Assembly: GCA_030144725.1 (NCBI GenBank)
Contig: JASKMD010000019.1
Coordinates: 7,986,760-8,050,759, forward strand
Direction of reading: 5' to 3'
DNA length: 64,000 nucleotides
Origin: Haematococcus lacustris
Lineage: Eukaryota; Chlorophyta; Chlorophyceae; Chlamydomonadales; Haematococcaceae
Position 1 is the stretch's first letter. Every line of letters starts with the position of its first letter. A program made the translations under genes and the position numbers. The notes beneath the pieces are model-generated. The model searched no databases. It had not been told where the DNA came from and saw only the letters and a program-made list of their open reading frames with translations. This document shows positions 47,237 to 58,600 of the stretch, one piece after another.

Positions 47237-47712
47237 GTAAGCCTATCTCCCCCCGCTGGGCTTTGAAGCAGGTTGCTCTCGTCGGTGCCCGCAGTGTCAG
47301 CTGCGGCACTGGGATTCAAAGTGTGTCACCCAGCAATTTACGAGCAGCTTGTTGATGTTACTGCCTGTCGCTAGTGCGCTAGTGGCTTGTTGCTCCAACG
47401 TGAGGTGGGTTCTTCTAACATTGGTGCAGATGTCACACCTTAACTTAATGTTCACTGGCAATTTGATCCCTACAGCCCTCATGTCACACCAAAATAAAGC
47501 ATGAGTTGTAATCAAACACAGGCTGCGAGATCATTATTGTAAAGGCTACCGACAGTGTGCCTAATGCCCACTTCAGCTCAGCCTTCTGGTGTGTGTGCCT
47601 CCAGGTCTACTACTAGCAAGAGCTCTACCCTACTCTATAGCTCTTACTCACACACATCCCCTTTGTGAGGGGTTTGGTATCTTGTTTTCTTGGGTCGTAT
47701 TGCTGTAGCTGG
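47237..47712. other. Intergenic, nothing recognised
   Basis: Lies between the MYND start and the stop of the Fanzor-like gene, so it should contain the MYND promoter and the 3' end of the Fanzor-like transcript. No motif could be assigned with confidence. Confidence 0.45.
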
Positions 47713-48748
47713 CTATCGCCGCCACTTGCGCCGCCACTTACGCAGCAGGGCCTTGTCACGCACGTACACCCACTCTTGGCCTGGCCTGCCTCGCTTTGGC
47801 ATGGCTGGGCGGCCATCCCAGTAGCACAGCTCAGTAGGGCGTGGGCCTGGGCCGACTGCACCGCGGCGGATGTTCAGCGCGGCTGACACGTCCCGGTCAT
47901 AGAACCTGCACATGGGTGTGGGAGGTGCATGAAGTCACCCCATGTGCCATGTCATGCGAGATATGTTGCAGCCATGCACATGTGCAGTGCCAGGCCAGTG
48001 CTTACCTGATGTTGTTGCTTGTTGAGCACATCAAGCCCCTGACTTGGGAACGCTTTGCTTCGCTGTACACTGGCCGCAGCCACCTGCATGGACACATGGG
48101 GCAATTGCTGTCTGAGGTGTGGCGAGGGGTTGCTGCGAGGCGGGCGCGAAGGTCAGGGTGCGCTGCCAGCACGGCAGCCACTGCCGCGTTGGGCCGAGTG
48201 TTCGCGCCGTTTCCGGGCGGGCCGCGGCACAGCTGCAGGAACAGGTTCCTGCAGCTGAGGTCCGGGATGGCTGCCTGGGAGACAGGGATGTCTGTGTACA
48301 CGGGCTGGTCGTGCAGGCCGAGCGGGTCGGCTACGCGAATGGTAAACAAGCCGCGCACGAGTGAGCCCAACAGCAGGCTGGCGAGCACCCCCCGCTCGCT
48401 GATGGCCTCCACGCGTGGCTGCACCGCGTCGTCCAGGAAGGCATCCCAAAGTTCTTGCGGCAAGTGGTCGATGAGGTGGGCTAGCTTACACTTCCTCCCG
48501 TGGTATGTGTTGTCCCTATCGCGGGCAGCGCGGGCCTCTCCGGAAACCTTTCTTTTTCGCTCCGCTTCGGTGAGGTCCGGCTGTAGTGCCTCGTCGCGGT
48601 CCTCAATGTCACTGTCTGGGTCCTCCGGCACTAGTCTAGGCACGGTTCGTCTTTTTTTCTTAGCCATAGAAAACAGCAACGTGAAGCCATCACAAATACT
48701 AGGAATTATCGGTTTTGTTTGTTTGCATTTAATTTGTTTGTCTGGCAT
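47713..48748 (-). CDS. Shortened Fanzor/TnpB-like protein
   Basis: Two exons, 48748-48006 and 47905-47713 (phase 2 join); 311 residues. The N-terminal part contains MAKKKRR, a likely nuclear-localisation signal, followed by an acidic Asp/Glu stretch. The C-terminus has the TnpB/Fanzor zinc-finger and RuvC-III end: VRGLMCSTSNN, then FYDRDVSAALNI and CYWDGRPA. The RuvC-I and RuvC-II segments of a normal enzyme are missing, apparently by an internal deletion near the codons for DSNCPMCPC (about 48085-48110), and only part of the zinc finger remains. A working RNA-guided nuclease is therefore unlikely. A Met at 48664 is an alternative start. The family is inferred from the DRDVxAAxNI signature; no search was run. 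Confidence 0.62.
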
Positions 48749-48932
48749 TGTTTGTCCCGCTTGTGGCCAGCCCTAACAGCGCTTCAGCCCTAATGTACAT
48801 GACATGGATGTGTAAAAGGTTTTATCAAAGTTGGGAGGGTTTATCACTTGTTCACTGGCAGACGGACTTGCATGTACACAACTGTACCTAACCCTATGCC
48901 CCTCTTGTATCATTAAGCAGCTTAGTATAGCC
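48749..48932. other. Gap between Fanzor-like gene and foldback element
   Basis: Probable 5' flank of the Fanzor-like gene. No features were assigned. Confidence 0.4.
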
Positions 48933-48939
48933 TGGCTGG
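48933..48939. repeat. Target-site duplication of the foldback element (left)
   Basis: TGGCTGG, repeated exactly at 53935-53941, directly outside the inverted arms. Confidence 0.7.
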
Positions 48940-50562
48940 CAATCAATCCTCTCGGTAAAATGTCAACCGACCTCAGTCGACATTTTGTCACGGAGTTATG
49001 TTGACATTTGCAACAGGCACCAAACAGCTAATGCTGCATCAACGCTGCATTCTCTCAGTATTCGCGTGCCGACTGTAGGCCAAACACTGCGATCGACGCA
49101 GTCACCCAAATATGTGACCGCTCATTCCCTGCCAGGCCGGACTTGGGCCCCTGTTGCAGTTGATGTGTGTTGATGGAAAGACTTAACGTGAATCCAAACG
49201 CACCAGGCCCGTCTCCAAAGCAAGCGAATAGGCCGAATTCCTCCAGTTCGCAAAGCTTTGAACCTTGGCGAGGCTAGTTAGCGGCTAGCAGAAGACGACT
49301 GAGCGGACGACCCAGCAGGCGGTAACGGCTCTGACCCAGCACCACAGCCAGCAGGTTCCAGCTGGAAACACAGACAAGCACCCCCATTCAGCACACCATC
49401 ATGATAACATATTCTTCTTTGCAGGCCACATGCCCAGAAGGCCAGGAAAGAGTGCAGAAGAGAAGCGGCAGAAGATAGCGCCAGTGCAGCATCCTGGACT
49501 CCACCCCCTCCCAGACTCTCCCATTAAACCTTAATGCCCATTACATTGAAACGGGGTTGCAACAGCAGGAGCCCCCTGCCCTGCCCTTGGACCAGTTCTA
49601 GGGCTGAAGCAGCATCAGCAGCAGCCCCCTGGCTTGTCCCCTGCCATGCTCACCAGCCCAGGGTTGCAGAAGGTATGCCCCTCCCAGCCCAGCCCAGCCC
49701 TGCCCCAACTCCTCCCAGCCTTGCTTTGCCCCTCCCCTCCCTGCCCAGCCCTGCCCCACCCCCTCCCAGCCCTGCCCCACCCCATCCCATCCCTGCCCCA
49801 CCCCCTCCCAGCCTTGCGTTGCCCGTCCCCTCCCTGCCCAGCCCTGCCCCACCCCACCCCCTCCCAGCCCTTCCCCACCCCCTCCCAGCCCTGCCCCCTC
49901 CCAGCCCTTCCCCACCCGCTCCCAGCCCTGCCCCCTCCCAGCCCTGCCCCACCCCCTCCCAGCCCTGCCCCACCCCCTCTCAGCCCTGCCCCATCCCAGC
50001 CTTGCCCCACCCCCTCCCAGCCCTGCCCCACTCCCCTCCCAGCCCTGCCCCACCCCCTCCCAGCCCTGCCCCACCCCCTCTCAGCCCTACCCCATCCCAG
50101 CCTTGCCCCACCCCCCTCCCAGCCCTTCCCCACCCCCTCCCAGCCCTGCCCCCCTCCCAGCCCTGCCCCACCCCCTCCCAGCCCTGCCCCACCCCCTCCC
50201 AGCCCTGCCCCCTCCCAGCCCTTCCCCACCCCCTCCCAGCCCTGCCCCCTCCCAGCCCTGCCCCACCCCCTCCCAGCCCTGCCCCCTCCCAGCCCTTCCC
50301 CACCCCCTCCCAGCCCTGCCCCACCACCTCCCAGCCCTGCCCCACCCCCCTCCCAGCCTTGCGTTGCCCCCTCCCTGCCCTGCCCTGCCCTGCCCTGCCC
50401 TGCCCTGCCCTGCCCTGCCCTGCCCTGCCCTGCCCTGCCCTGCCCTGCCCTGCCCTGCCCTGCCCTGCCCTGCCCTGCCCTGCCCTGCCCTGCCCTGCCC
50501 TGCCTTGCCCTGCCCTGCCCTGCCCTGCCCTGCCCTGCCCTGCCCTGCCCTGCCCTGCCTGT
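48940..50562 (+). repeat. Left inverted arm of the foldback element
   Basis: Collinear with the inverse of 52834-53934 up to about 50040. From 49680 it consists of CAGCCCTGCCCCACCCCCTC-type units, ending with about 29 copies of GCCCTG-type hexamers (50380-50562). The proline-rich frames over it are repeat artefacts. Confidence 0.85.
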
Positions 50563-51029
50563 AGGTATGTGGCAGTGCAGGCTGCATGTAGCAGCATGCT
50601 GCAGGTGTGCAGCAGCACCACCACCACAAGGCTAAAGTGCATGTGCTGCAGTGCATGAGCAGCGGCAGCAGCAACAGGCTGTCATGCATGACCAGCATTG
50701 CAAGGACAGCAACATGTGCGGTGTGTGTTTAATTGCATGCACAAAGCTGGAGTGGCAACCCAACACTGCTGCGACAGGGAAGTTCATTTCAAGGCATAGA
50801 TCTGGCATGGTCTGCGATGGTCTTGGTAGCTCCATGCAAAAAGAGGCATGCATTTTGCGGTTGTTTAACCATGCCATTGCTTGTGTAGCCGCATATGGAC
50901 ACTACATTGGTTGTGTAAGACAATCCCCTCGGTGATGGGCAATTGCAACTTGAATATCAAGGTCTACAATAGACCTAGCGTTCATGACCGTGCCAGTTGC
51001 AGCGTCAATGTAATACCGCGTGGTGCCAT

Positions 51030-51640
51030 ATGGTTGGATTTGGTGTGGATCACTGCCAGGCTTGCACTTGCTAAGCATGACTGTGATGCATACATGCAAG
51101 GGGGGTATGTAGCAGGTGGCTACCACGTTTGCAGCATTAGCGCATCACCGCGTGGTGGTGTTGTCTATACAAGGGGCATGTGGCGCACCACACCCTAGCA
51201 TGTGCCTGGATCTGATGAGCCTCCACTATAGGTACCATCCGTAGTCCAGCTGGCTGTGACACATTGGGCGTGGACCACTGCCAGGCCTGCACTTGCTAGG
51301 CATGACCGTGATGCATACATGCAAAGGGGGTATGTACAAGGTGGCTACCATGTTTGCAGCATTAGCGCATCACCGCGTGGTGGTGTTGTCCATACAAGGG
51401 GCATGTGGCGCACCACACCCTAGCATGTGGCTGGATCTGGAGAGCCTCCACTATAGGTACCATCCGTAGTCCAGCTAGCTGTGACACATTGGGTGTGGAT
51501 CACTGCCAGGCCTGCACTTGCTAAGCATGATCGTGATGCCTACATGCAAAGGGGGTATCTAGCAGGTGGCTACCACGTTTGCGGCCATAGCGCATCACCG
51601 CGTGGTGGTGTTGTCCATACAAGGTATCATGTATGACGAG
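51030..51640. repeat. 225-bp satellite, about 2.7 copies
   Basis: Successive copies begin near 51051, 51276 and 51501 (CACTGCCAGG), an exact 225-bp period. Each includes CATCACCGCGTGGTGGTGTT and CCACTATAGGTACCATCCGT. Copies are about 95% alike. It lies in the loop between the foldback arms. Confidence 0.92.
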
Positions 51641-51839
51641 GATACATTGCTAATGACCACCACCGTTTTCTTCATTACATTTTGACCATTCACAACTTAC
51701 AAATCACGTTGTGTGGCATGGAACTGAACGGAAGCTCAGGACAGCCTTTTGACAGCTTTTGAACCATGCAACATTCTTCTCAGATGGGCTCTGACTGCAC
51801 TGATGGGCTCTGACTGATGGGCACTGACTAGGCTATGAC

Positions 51840-52440
51840 TGCACTGCCACACACCTACAGCCTGCTGCTGCTGCTGTCCATGCACTGCTCATGCACTACA
51901 ACCTGCTGCTCTTGCTGCTGCTCATGCACCGTAACACACCTACAACTTGCTGCTGCTGCCCATACACTGCTGCTGCTGTCCTTGCACTGCTGCTCATGCG
52001 CTACAGCCTGCTGCTGCTGCTCATGCACTTTAGCGCATGCACCGCTGCATGCTGCTGCTGCTGTTGCTCAAGCACTGCAGCAAACCTGCAGCTTGCTATT
52101 ACCTAAACTGCCACACACCTACAGCCTGCTGCTGCTGCTGCTCATGCACTGCTGCCCATGCACTGCTGGTCATGCACTACAGCCCGCTGCTGCTGCTCAT
52201 GCACTGCAACACATGCACTGCTGCCTGCTGCTGCTGCTCATGCACTGCAGCACACCTGCAGCTTGCACTGTCACACACATACAGCCTGCTGCTGCTGCTG
52301 TCCTTGCACTGCTGCTCATGCGCTACAGCCTGCTGCTCATGCTCATGCACTGTAACACATGCACTGTAGCCTGCTGCTGCTGCTCATGCACTGCAGCACA
52401 CCTGCAGCCTGCTGCTACCCTGCAGCCTGCACTGCGACAC
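51840..52440. repeat. CTG/CATGCACTG-rich tandem array
   Basis: Irregular tandem units built from CCTGCTGCTGCTGCTCATG and CACTGCAGCACACCTGCAG adjoin the right arm. Related sequence lies inside the left arm end (50580-50700) in inverse orientation, so the inverted homology extends loosely into the loop. Confidence 0.85.
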
Positions 52441-52446
52441 TTACTG

Positions 52447-53934
52447 GCAGGGCAGGGCAGGGCAGGGCAGGGCAGGGCAGGGCAGGGCAGGGCAGGGCAG
52501 GGCAGGGCAGGGCAGGGCAGGGCAGGGCAGGGCAGGGCAGGGCAGGGCGGGGCAGGGCAGGGCAGGGAGGGGCAACGCAAGGCTGGGAGGGGATGGGGCA
52601 GGGTTGGGAGGGGGTGGGGCAGGGCTGGGAGGGGGTGGGGCAGGTCTGGGCAGGGATGGGAGGGGCACACCTTCTGCAACCCTGGGATGGTGAGCATGGC
52701 AGGGGGCAAGGCAGGAGGTGGCTGTTGCTGCTGCTACAACCCTGGGCTGCTGAGAAGGGCAGAGGGCAAGGAAGGTGGCTACTGCTGTTGATGATGCAGC
52801 CTTGGGCTGGTGAGCATGGCAGGGGACAAGCCAGGCAAGGGGGTGGGGCAGGGCTGGCAGGGGGTGGGGCAAGGCTGGGATGGGGCAGGGCTGAGAGGGG
52901 GTGGGGCAGGGCTGGGAGGGGGTGGGGCAGGGCTGGGAGGGGGCAGGGCTGGGAGGGGGTGGGGAAGGGCTGGGAGGGGGCAGGGCTGGGAGGGGGTGGG
53001 GAAGGGCTGGGAGGGGGTGGGGTGGGGCAGGGCTGGGCAGGGAGGGGACGGGCAACGCAAGGCTGGGAGGGGGTGGGGCAGGGATGGGATGGGGTGGGGC
53101 AGGGCTGGGAGGGGGTGGGGCAGGGCTGGGCAGGGAGGGGAGGGGCAAAGCAAGGCTGGGAGGAGTTGGGGCAGGGCTGGGCTGGGCTGGGAGGGGCATA
53201 CCTTCTGCAACCCTGGGCTGGTGAGCATGGCAGGGGACAAGCCAGGGGGCTGCTGCTGATGCTGCTTCAGCCCTAGAACTGGTCCAAGGGCAGGGCAGGG
53301 GGCTCCTGCTGTTGCAACCCCGTTTCAATGTAATGGGCATTAAGGTTTAATGGGAGAGTCTGGGAGGGGGTGGAGTCCAGGATGCTGCACTGGCGGTATC
53401 TTCTGCAGCTTCTTTTCTGCACTCTTTCCTGGCCTTCTGGGCATGTGGCCTGCAAAGAAGAATATGTTATCATGATGGTGTGCTGAATGGGGGTGCTTGT
53501 CTGTGTTTCCAGCTGGAACCTGCTGGCTGTGGTGCTGGGTCAGAGCCGTTACCGCCTGCTGGGTCGTCCGCTCAGTCGTCTTCTGCTAGCCGCTAACTAG
53601 CCTCGCCAAGGTTCAAAGCTTTGCGAACTGGAGGAATTCGGCCTATTCGCTTGCTTTGGAGACGGGCCTGGTGCGTTTGGATTCACGTTAAGTCTTTCCA
53701 TCAACACACATCAACTGCAACAGGGGCCCAAGTCCGGCCTGGCAGGGAATGAGCGGTCACATATTTGGGTGACTGCGTCGATCGCAGTGTTTGGCCTACA
53801 GTCGGCACGCGAATACCGAGAGAATGCAGCGTTGATGCAGCATTAGCTGTTTGGTGCCTGTTGCAAATGTCAACATAACTCCGTGACAAAATGTCGACTG
53901 AGGTCGGTTGACATTTTACCGAGAGGATTGATTG
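52447..53934 (-). repeat. Right inverted arm of the foldback element
   Basis: Inverse of the left arm. It begins with about 18 copies of GGGCAG, then GC-rich units and an extra segment (about 52670-52830) containing two more copies of the GGTGAGCATGGCAGGGG motif that occurs once in the left arm. From 52834 outward it is ungapped against the left arm. Confidence 0.85.
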
Positions 53935-53941
53935 TGGCTGG
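53935..53941. repeat. Target-site duplication of the foldback element (right)
   Basis: TGGCTGG, matching 48933-48939. Here it is also part of the adjoining Fanzor-derived sequence. Confidence 0.7.
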
Positions 53942-54147
53942 GTGGCCATCCTATCTGCACAGCTCAGTAGGATGTGGCCCTGGGCCGACTGCACAGCGGC
54001 GACTGTTGGGCGCGGCTGACACGTCTCGGTGTGGTGGGGGAGGCAATGTTAGATTATGTGCCATGTCACGTAGGATATGATCATGTCACCAGGGCAGTGC
54101 TTACCTGATGATGTTGTTATTGCTTGTTGAGCACATCAGGCAATACA
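53935..54147 (-). pseudogene. Broken Fanzor C-terminal copy
   Basis: Related over about 210 bp to the 47800-48030 part of the Fanzor-like gene, including its final intron and the donor side of the upstream exon. On the minus strand it still reads RDVSAAPNSRRCAVGPG, with an Ala-Pro change in the RuvC-III motif and a following stop. It is cut exactly at the foldback element boundary. Confidence 0.75.
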
Positions 54148-54200
54148 CTATCCCAAGACACATTCGCACCGTCGCGTCGGCTTAGCCCGGAGCTGCAGGC

Positions 54201-57200
54201 ATGAGTGCGGCTGGCAGGGTGTTAGCCTTGCCAGCCTTCCTTCTCTCCATTGCACTGTTTTACTGGTCGCTCCCTTTGGCTGCCATCACGAACCACGTGA
54301 AGTTCATGGAGATGAGGGGCAGGCGCGCTGACATGTACACCTGGTGCGGCTTGACGAGTGGCTGGACGAATGCAAATGCCAGCATGAAAAAAGCTCCAGT
54401 GTGGCATTGTCGTGCAGGGCCCGCTTCATGACCAGGGTGTTCAATGTGCGCATTCGCAAATACGGAACGCAGTCCATGTACAAGGCTGGGCCAGCCGTGT
54501 ACCTGGTGAGTACCCTCAGACTGTGTGCTTCCAGCAGTGGCAGGTATACCTGGCTATTGACTGCTGGTTGACGGCGCAGTGCAACCACCGCAGCTGGGCG
54601 GACTTTTTCTTGGACACCCTACTAACTGAAGGTAGCGCAGCCCTGATGAGCAGGTAGGCCTGATGCAGCCCAGGCAAACCAACACCCCAGCTTGCAGATG
54701 TGGACACCATTGCGGCAGCAGGAATGATGCACGTAATCACATCGTGCATAGGTCAAGCGAGGCATGAGATGTGCTCATTGGCATGCACTGCAGATGGCTA
54801 GTCTACTATGTGTTTCCAATTTTCATGACTTCGTGCATGGTGTTGCGAGGCGTCATCTTGTTCAAGCGCGGGTCCATTGCAGACAAGCAGGTGACCCTGA
54901 CAGCCGCCACCACCAACAGCCTGCACAGGCGGGGTGCAGCAGCAGTCAAGGCCTCTGGAGGCTGCCTTGCGGCCAGCCCAGCCCAGTGATGGCTTGGATT
55001 CCTGGGCTTGCACAAGCCACCCTCTTCTCAACATCATGCTCTGGTGGATACCAGCCTGCAGCTTTGCGACTACACAGCTCAGTGGCCTGAGTCAGGCAGC
55101 CCAGGTGGAAGGGAGGATGTAGCTGGACATCAGCACAATGCTCAGTGCACAGCACAGACAAAGCATGTTTATGGAATACTGGCAGGATGGCAGGAGCAAC
55201 AGATGACAGCGTGGACGCAGTGTGACAAGCTGCTGGCCCTCGAAAGAGACAGGTGGCACAGCGCAGCGCAGCGCAGAGCAGCGCAGAGCAGCACAGCGCA
55301 GCGCAGAGCAGCACAGCGCAGTGCAGCACAGCAGCCTGCTGTCATGTTGAGAGTGCAGCCTAGCCCAGCAGGGCGCTATGTGGTATGGGGAGGGAAGGGG
55401 AGCAGGGCAATGGCTCACCTATGGCCAGCACCACCTATGGCCTCACCTATGGCCAGCGAAGCCACTTGCAGGGTCGTATGTATGGGGCCATGTATAGGGC
55501 AGCAGCTGTGCAGCATGATTGTGGTAGGGTGGCAGCAGTACCGGCAGGCGCAGGGGCCCAGCCGTGGTGTCAGCAGTGATGCTGGGGTGGCAGCATCACC
55601 AGGGTGACCCTGGTACATCACCAGGCATTACCAGGCAGCAGTACCAGGGGGACCCCTGCAAGGGGGCCAGCCGGGGAGCCGCCTGCATCCAGTGTATGAC
55701 AGCCAGCAGCGTGCGGCAGGACTCAGTGCGCCACAGCCCACAGGGCGCCGCCACCAAGGTGGAGTGTATGACCACCAAGGTGGAGTGTATGACAGCCAGC
55801 AGCGTGGCCCAGTGTCCTGGCTCCTGGTGGTGGGGTGCAGACTGAGGCCTTCTTGAGCCTGGTGACGCCTGCCTGGCGTTGCTGTGCTGCAGAAATTTAA
55901 CGCATGGCTGGACAGCATGAGGGCAGCCAGCCCAGTTCCTGGGCTCCTGGTTTACCCCGAAGGCTAGTGCCGGCTGTCATGCCACCCCACCACCACCACC
56001 ACCACCACCCACCACCACCACCACCACCACCCACCACCACCCACCACCACCACCACCACCCACCACCACCCACCACCACCCACCACCACCCACCACCCAC
56101 CTCCACCCACCCACCACCTGTCACACTGCTGCCTAACCTACCCGTCTTCAATGCCCCCATGACCACACACGTTTTGCCAGGCCCTCTCCCAGCTGTAATG
56201 CTGGCCTGCCCCCACCACCCTCGCTCTAAATCGCCCACTTCACTTGTCTCCATCGCCCTGACTGCCTTTCTCTCACCACACCTCCCTCCTGCACCCCACC
56301 TCAGCCTCCCACCCCAGCCATTCTCTCCCTGGCAATCAGCACCCTTCCTAGGGAAGTGGAGCACCCCTTGCTGAACACCTCAGCCTTGCCCTGCGCCCCT
56401 GAAGGGCGGCCTTGCCCTGCGCCCCTGACTCTCCCAGTGCCGCCCTGCCTGGCCCAGCCCTTGCCTGGTCCAGGCCCCTACCAGCCCTGCACCCTGCATG
56501 CCCTTGCTGATGCCCTGCAGGGCACCGCAGCATTAAGCCAAAGTCACTGCCCCTCAAGCGCGGCATGCTGCACTACGCACACAGCAGGCAGCTGCCAGTG
56601 CAGGTGCTAAGGGGGGCCTCACGCTGACTGCAGCCTCAACGCCCTGGCGTCTTCCCTTCTGAGGCCAGCTTGTTGCATGGGAACCTCCTGCACATGCCCA
56701 TATGCCTGCCTGCCTGCCTGCCCACCTGCCTGCCCACCCGCCTGCCTGCCAACCTGCCCACCCTTTACGCAGCTCATCATTAGCCGGGGCAAGGAGAATG
56801 TTTTGTCAGAGAAGCAGCGGGGAGTGCACTGGGGGGTCACGGTGGTCACTGCTTACTCGGAGGTGAGAAGTGTAACTGTGTGGTACTCAAAAGACAGTGA
56901 CGGTGTGAGGGCCAGGAAAAATGGGGCTTATGTAGTATGCCGCCGCCATCACCACACTGGATCGCTTGACCATCTTGGCAGCAAGTCACGGGGCATCAGC
57001 AGCAGTGTGGCAGCAGCTGATCTGTGAGCCAGACATACTGCGTCTCATGTCGTTTGAGACGTGTATTGTCATGCACGGCCTGTCAGCTTAGCAGCTGCCC
57101 GCCAGCATCAAGTAGAACCTGTCCTGCCCATCAGCGCTCAGGCGTTGTGGCAGGAGGCTGAACACCCTGTGTGTACAGCTGTAGCGTGTGAGGGGGCTGG

Positions 57201-58485
57201 CTGGGCTGGGCTGTTGCAGGGCAGACATCAGCTGGCCTTAACACCAGGGGGGTGCCACTCTGGCAGTGAAGGACATGACATGGAAGCCACCGGCCAGCAT
57301 CAACCCCATGCAACCTCACAGTGTTACATGCCATTATGAAACCCATGCAACCTCCTCATCACCGTGATACAGATGGGCAGGGCTGAGCAGGACTGAGCGA
57401 TGGCACCGAGTCAGGCATGCTGGCAGCGGGCAGGGTGCTGGTGGGCAGGCTACCACGCCTGGCAACGAGTCAGTCATGCACTGTGTGCAGCACACAGTAG
57501 CTCACTGTGCTACACCTACAGCTGCAGCAGCACAGTGGGCAGGCAGGCAGGCTACCCGGCAGACAGGGCATGCCAGGGTGGCAGTAGAGGCTGGGGGCTG
57601 CGCTGCAGGGCCCCTGACACCAGGCACCCAGGAGGCTAGTGCACTCTCATGTCATGCTGCTCCAACATTCTCATCTCACACTGCAGTCCCCCCACCCACC
57701 TCCTCTCACACTACCGCCACCTCTCATACTACCGCCACCTCCTCTCACACTACCGCCGCCTCCTCTCACACTACCGCCACCTGACACCAGGCACTGGTGG
57801 TGCCCCTGCTGCAGGTGTTGGCCACCTCGGGGAAAGGGTTTGAAGAGTTTGCCACAGAGGTCCAGGTCTGCTGGGACAAGCTGTGGGACGAGGTGTATGC
57901 TGCACGTGCCAGTGGTGAGCAGGGCGGCGGGGCAGGGCAGGGGTGAGGAGGGGGAGGGGATAGGAGAGAGGGAGCGCAGGAGGTGGGGTATGGGTTGTGG
58001 AAAGCACACCCTGAATGCGCCACTTCTGCATCTCCTCCGTCCACCCTCCCTGTGCTTGTATTGCAGACCTGCCCCTCCTAGTTCAGGACTCGGTGCCGGA
58101 CTTTGACTACAGCCCTCTGATACGGCAGCAGCAGCTGGTGACCACCGCAGCCTCCATCGTCATCTTGGCTGCGGTGCTGTACGCCACGGGCAGCCTACTC
58201 CTGGCAATGACGGCCATGGCAGGAGCCGTGATGCAGAAGGTGAGGCAGGCCAGGGAAGGCAGAGCAGGGGGTGGAGAGTGGTGAGCGGGTGGGCTGAGGT
58301 GGGCAGGATGGGCTCCCTCCCTCCCTCCCGCCCCTTGCCTCCCCTTGCCTCCCCTGAGCCATCACGTTGCCTGCACCGCCATGCCCCTGGCCCCCTGCGC
58401 CTTCTCGTCTGCCCAGGTCATCTTGTCAGGGCTGGCCACGTGGCTAACGGTTTCGCTGCTCCACAGCTGCCTCCACAGCCTGTGA
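54201..58485 (+). CDS. AGPAT/LPLAT-type glycerophospholipid acyltransferase
   Basis: Transfers an acyl group to a lysophospholipid such as lysophosphatidic acid (family knowledge; substrate not determined). Ten exons: 54201-54343, 54418-54505, 54538-54653, 54794-54890, 55893-55962, 56521-56603, 56773-56862, 57791-57914, 58067-58239, 58417-58485; 1053 nt, 350 residues. Motif I is NHRSWAD at 93-99, the catalytic NHX4D. A motif II-like GVILFKRG lies near 136-143, and motif III YPEGHRS is at 169-175. Hydrophobic segments lie at residues 7-30, 117-135 and the C-terminus (VTTAASIVILAAVLYATGSLLLA), fitting an endoplasmic-reticulum or plastid-envelope membrane enzyme. The donor at 55963 is GC. The first junction, and a possible extra exon between 56862 and 57791, are the weak points. 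Confidence 0.82.
55981..56112. repeat. CCACCA/CCACCCA microsatellite in an acyltransferase intron
   Basis: Runs of CACCACCAC broken by CCC lie just downstream of the exon ending at 55962. Confidence 0.9.
57690..57785. repeat. Tandem CTCACACTACCGCCACCTC units before an acceptor
   Basis: About four units of 18-20 bp end just before the acceptor of the exon starting at 57791. They supply the pyrimidine-rich stretch of that splice site, as the pentanucleotide array does in the synthetase gene. Confidence 0.85.
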
Positions 58486-58595
58486 CCAGCCTGCACCGGA
58501 GTTGGTAGCAAACCCAGGCTCTCTCCAGCAGGGCAAGGCACCCACCTTCAGCAGGTGGCAGGGCAGCAACAGCCATGCCCCCTCCATCTCCCTCT

Positions 58596-58600
58596 TGTAA
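58596..58600 (+). terminator. TGTAA polyadenylation signal
   Basis: TGTAA lies 111 bp after the acyltransferase stop. TGTAA is the usual polyadenylation signal of volvocine algae. The position is plausible but unproven. Confidence 0.55.

Larger units (their letters stand above)
48940..53934. mobile_element. Foldback-type element with kilobase inverted arms
   Basis: The 4995-bp unit starts CAATCAATCCTCTCGG and ends with the inverse. The outer 1.1 kb of each arm (48940-50040 and 52834-53934) align without any length difference and with only a handful of substitutions, clustered near 49460-49490. Inner arm parts are GC-rich minisatellites that are related but rearranged. Just inside the tips lies AAAATGTCAACC...GTCGACATTTT, itself imperfectly palindromic. 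The central 1.9 kb carries a 225-bp satellite and a CTG-rich array. I see no transposase gene. The flanking 7-bp duplication supports transposition. Confidence 0.75.

Noticed and set aside
49534..53340. Proline-rich and Gly-rich frames of 150-370 residues
   Set aside because: Produced by GC-rich minisatellites in the inverted arms. The same peptides appear mirrored on both arms and no splice or start context supports a gene.
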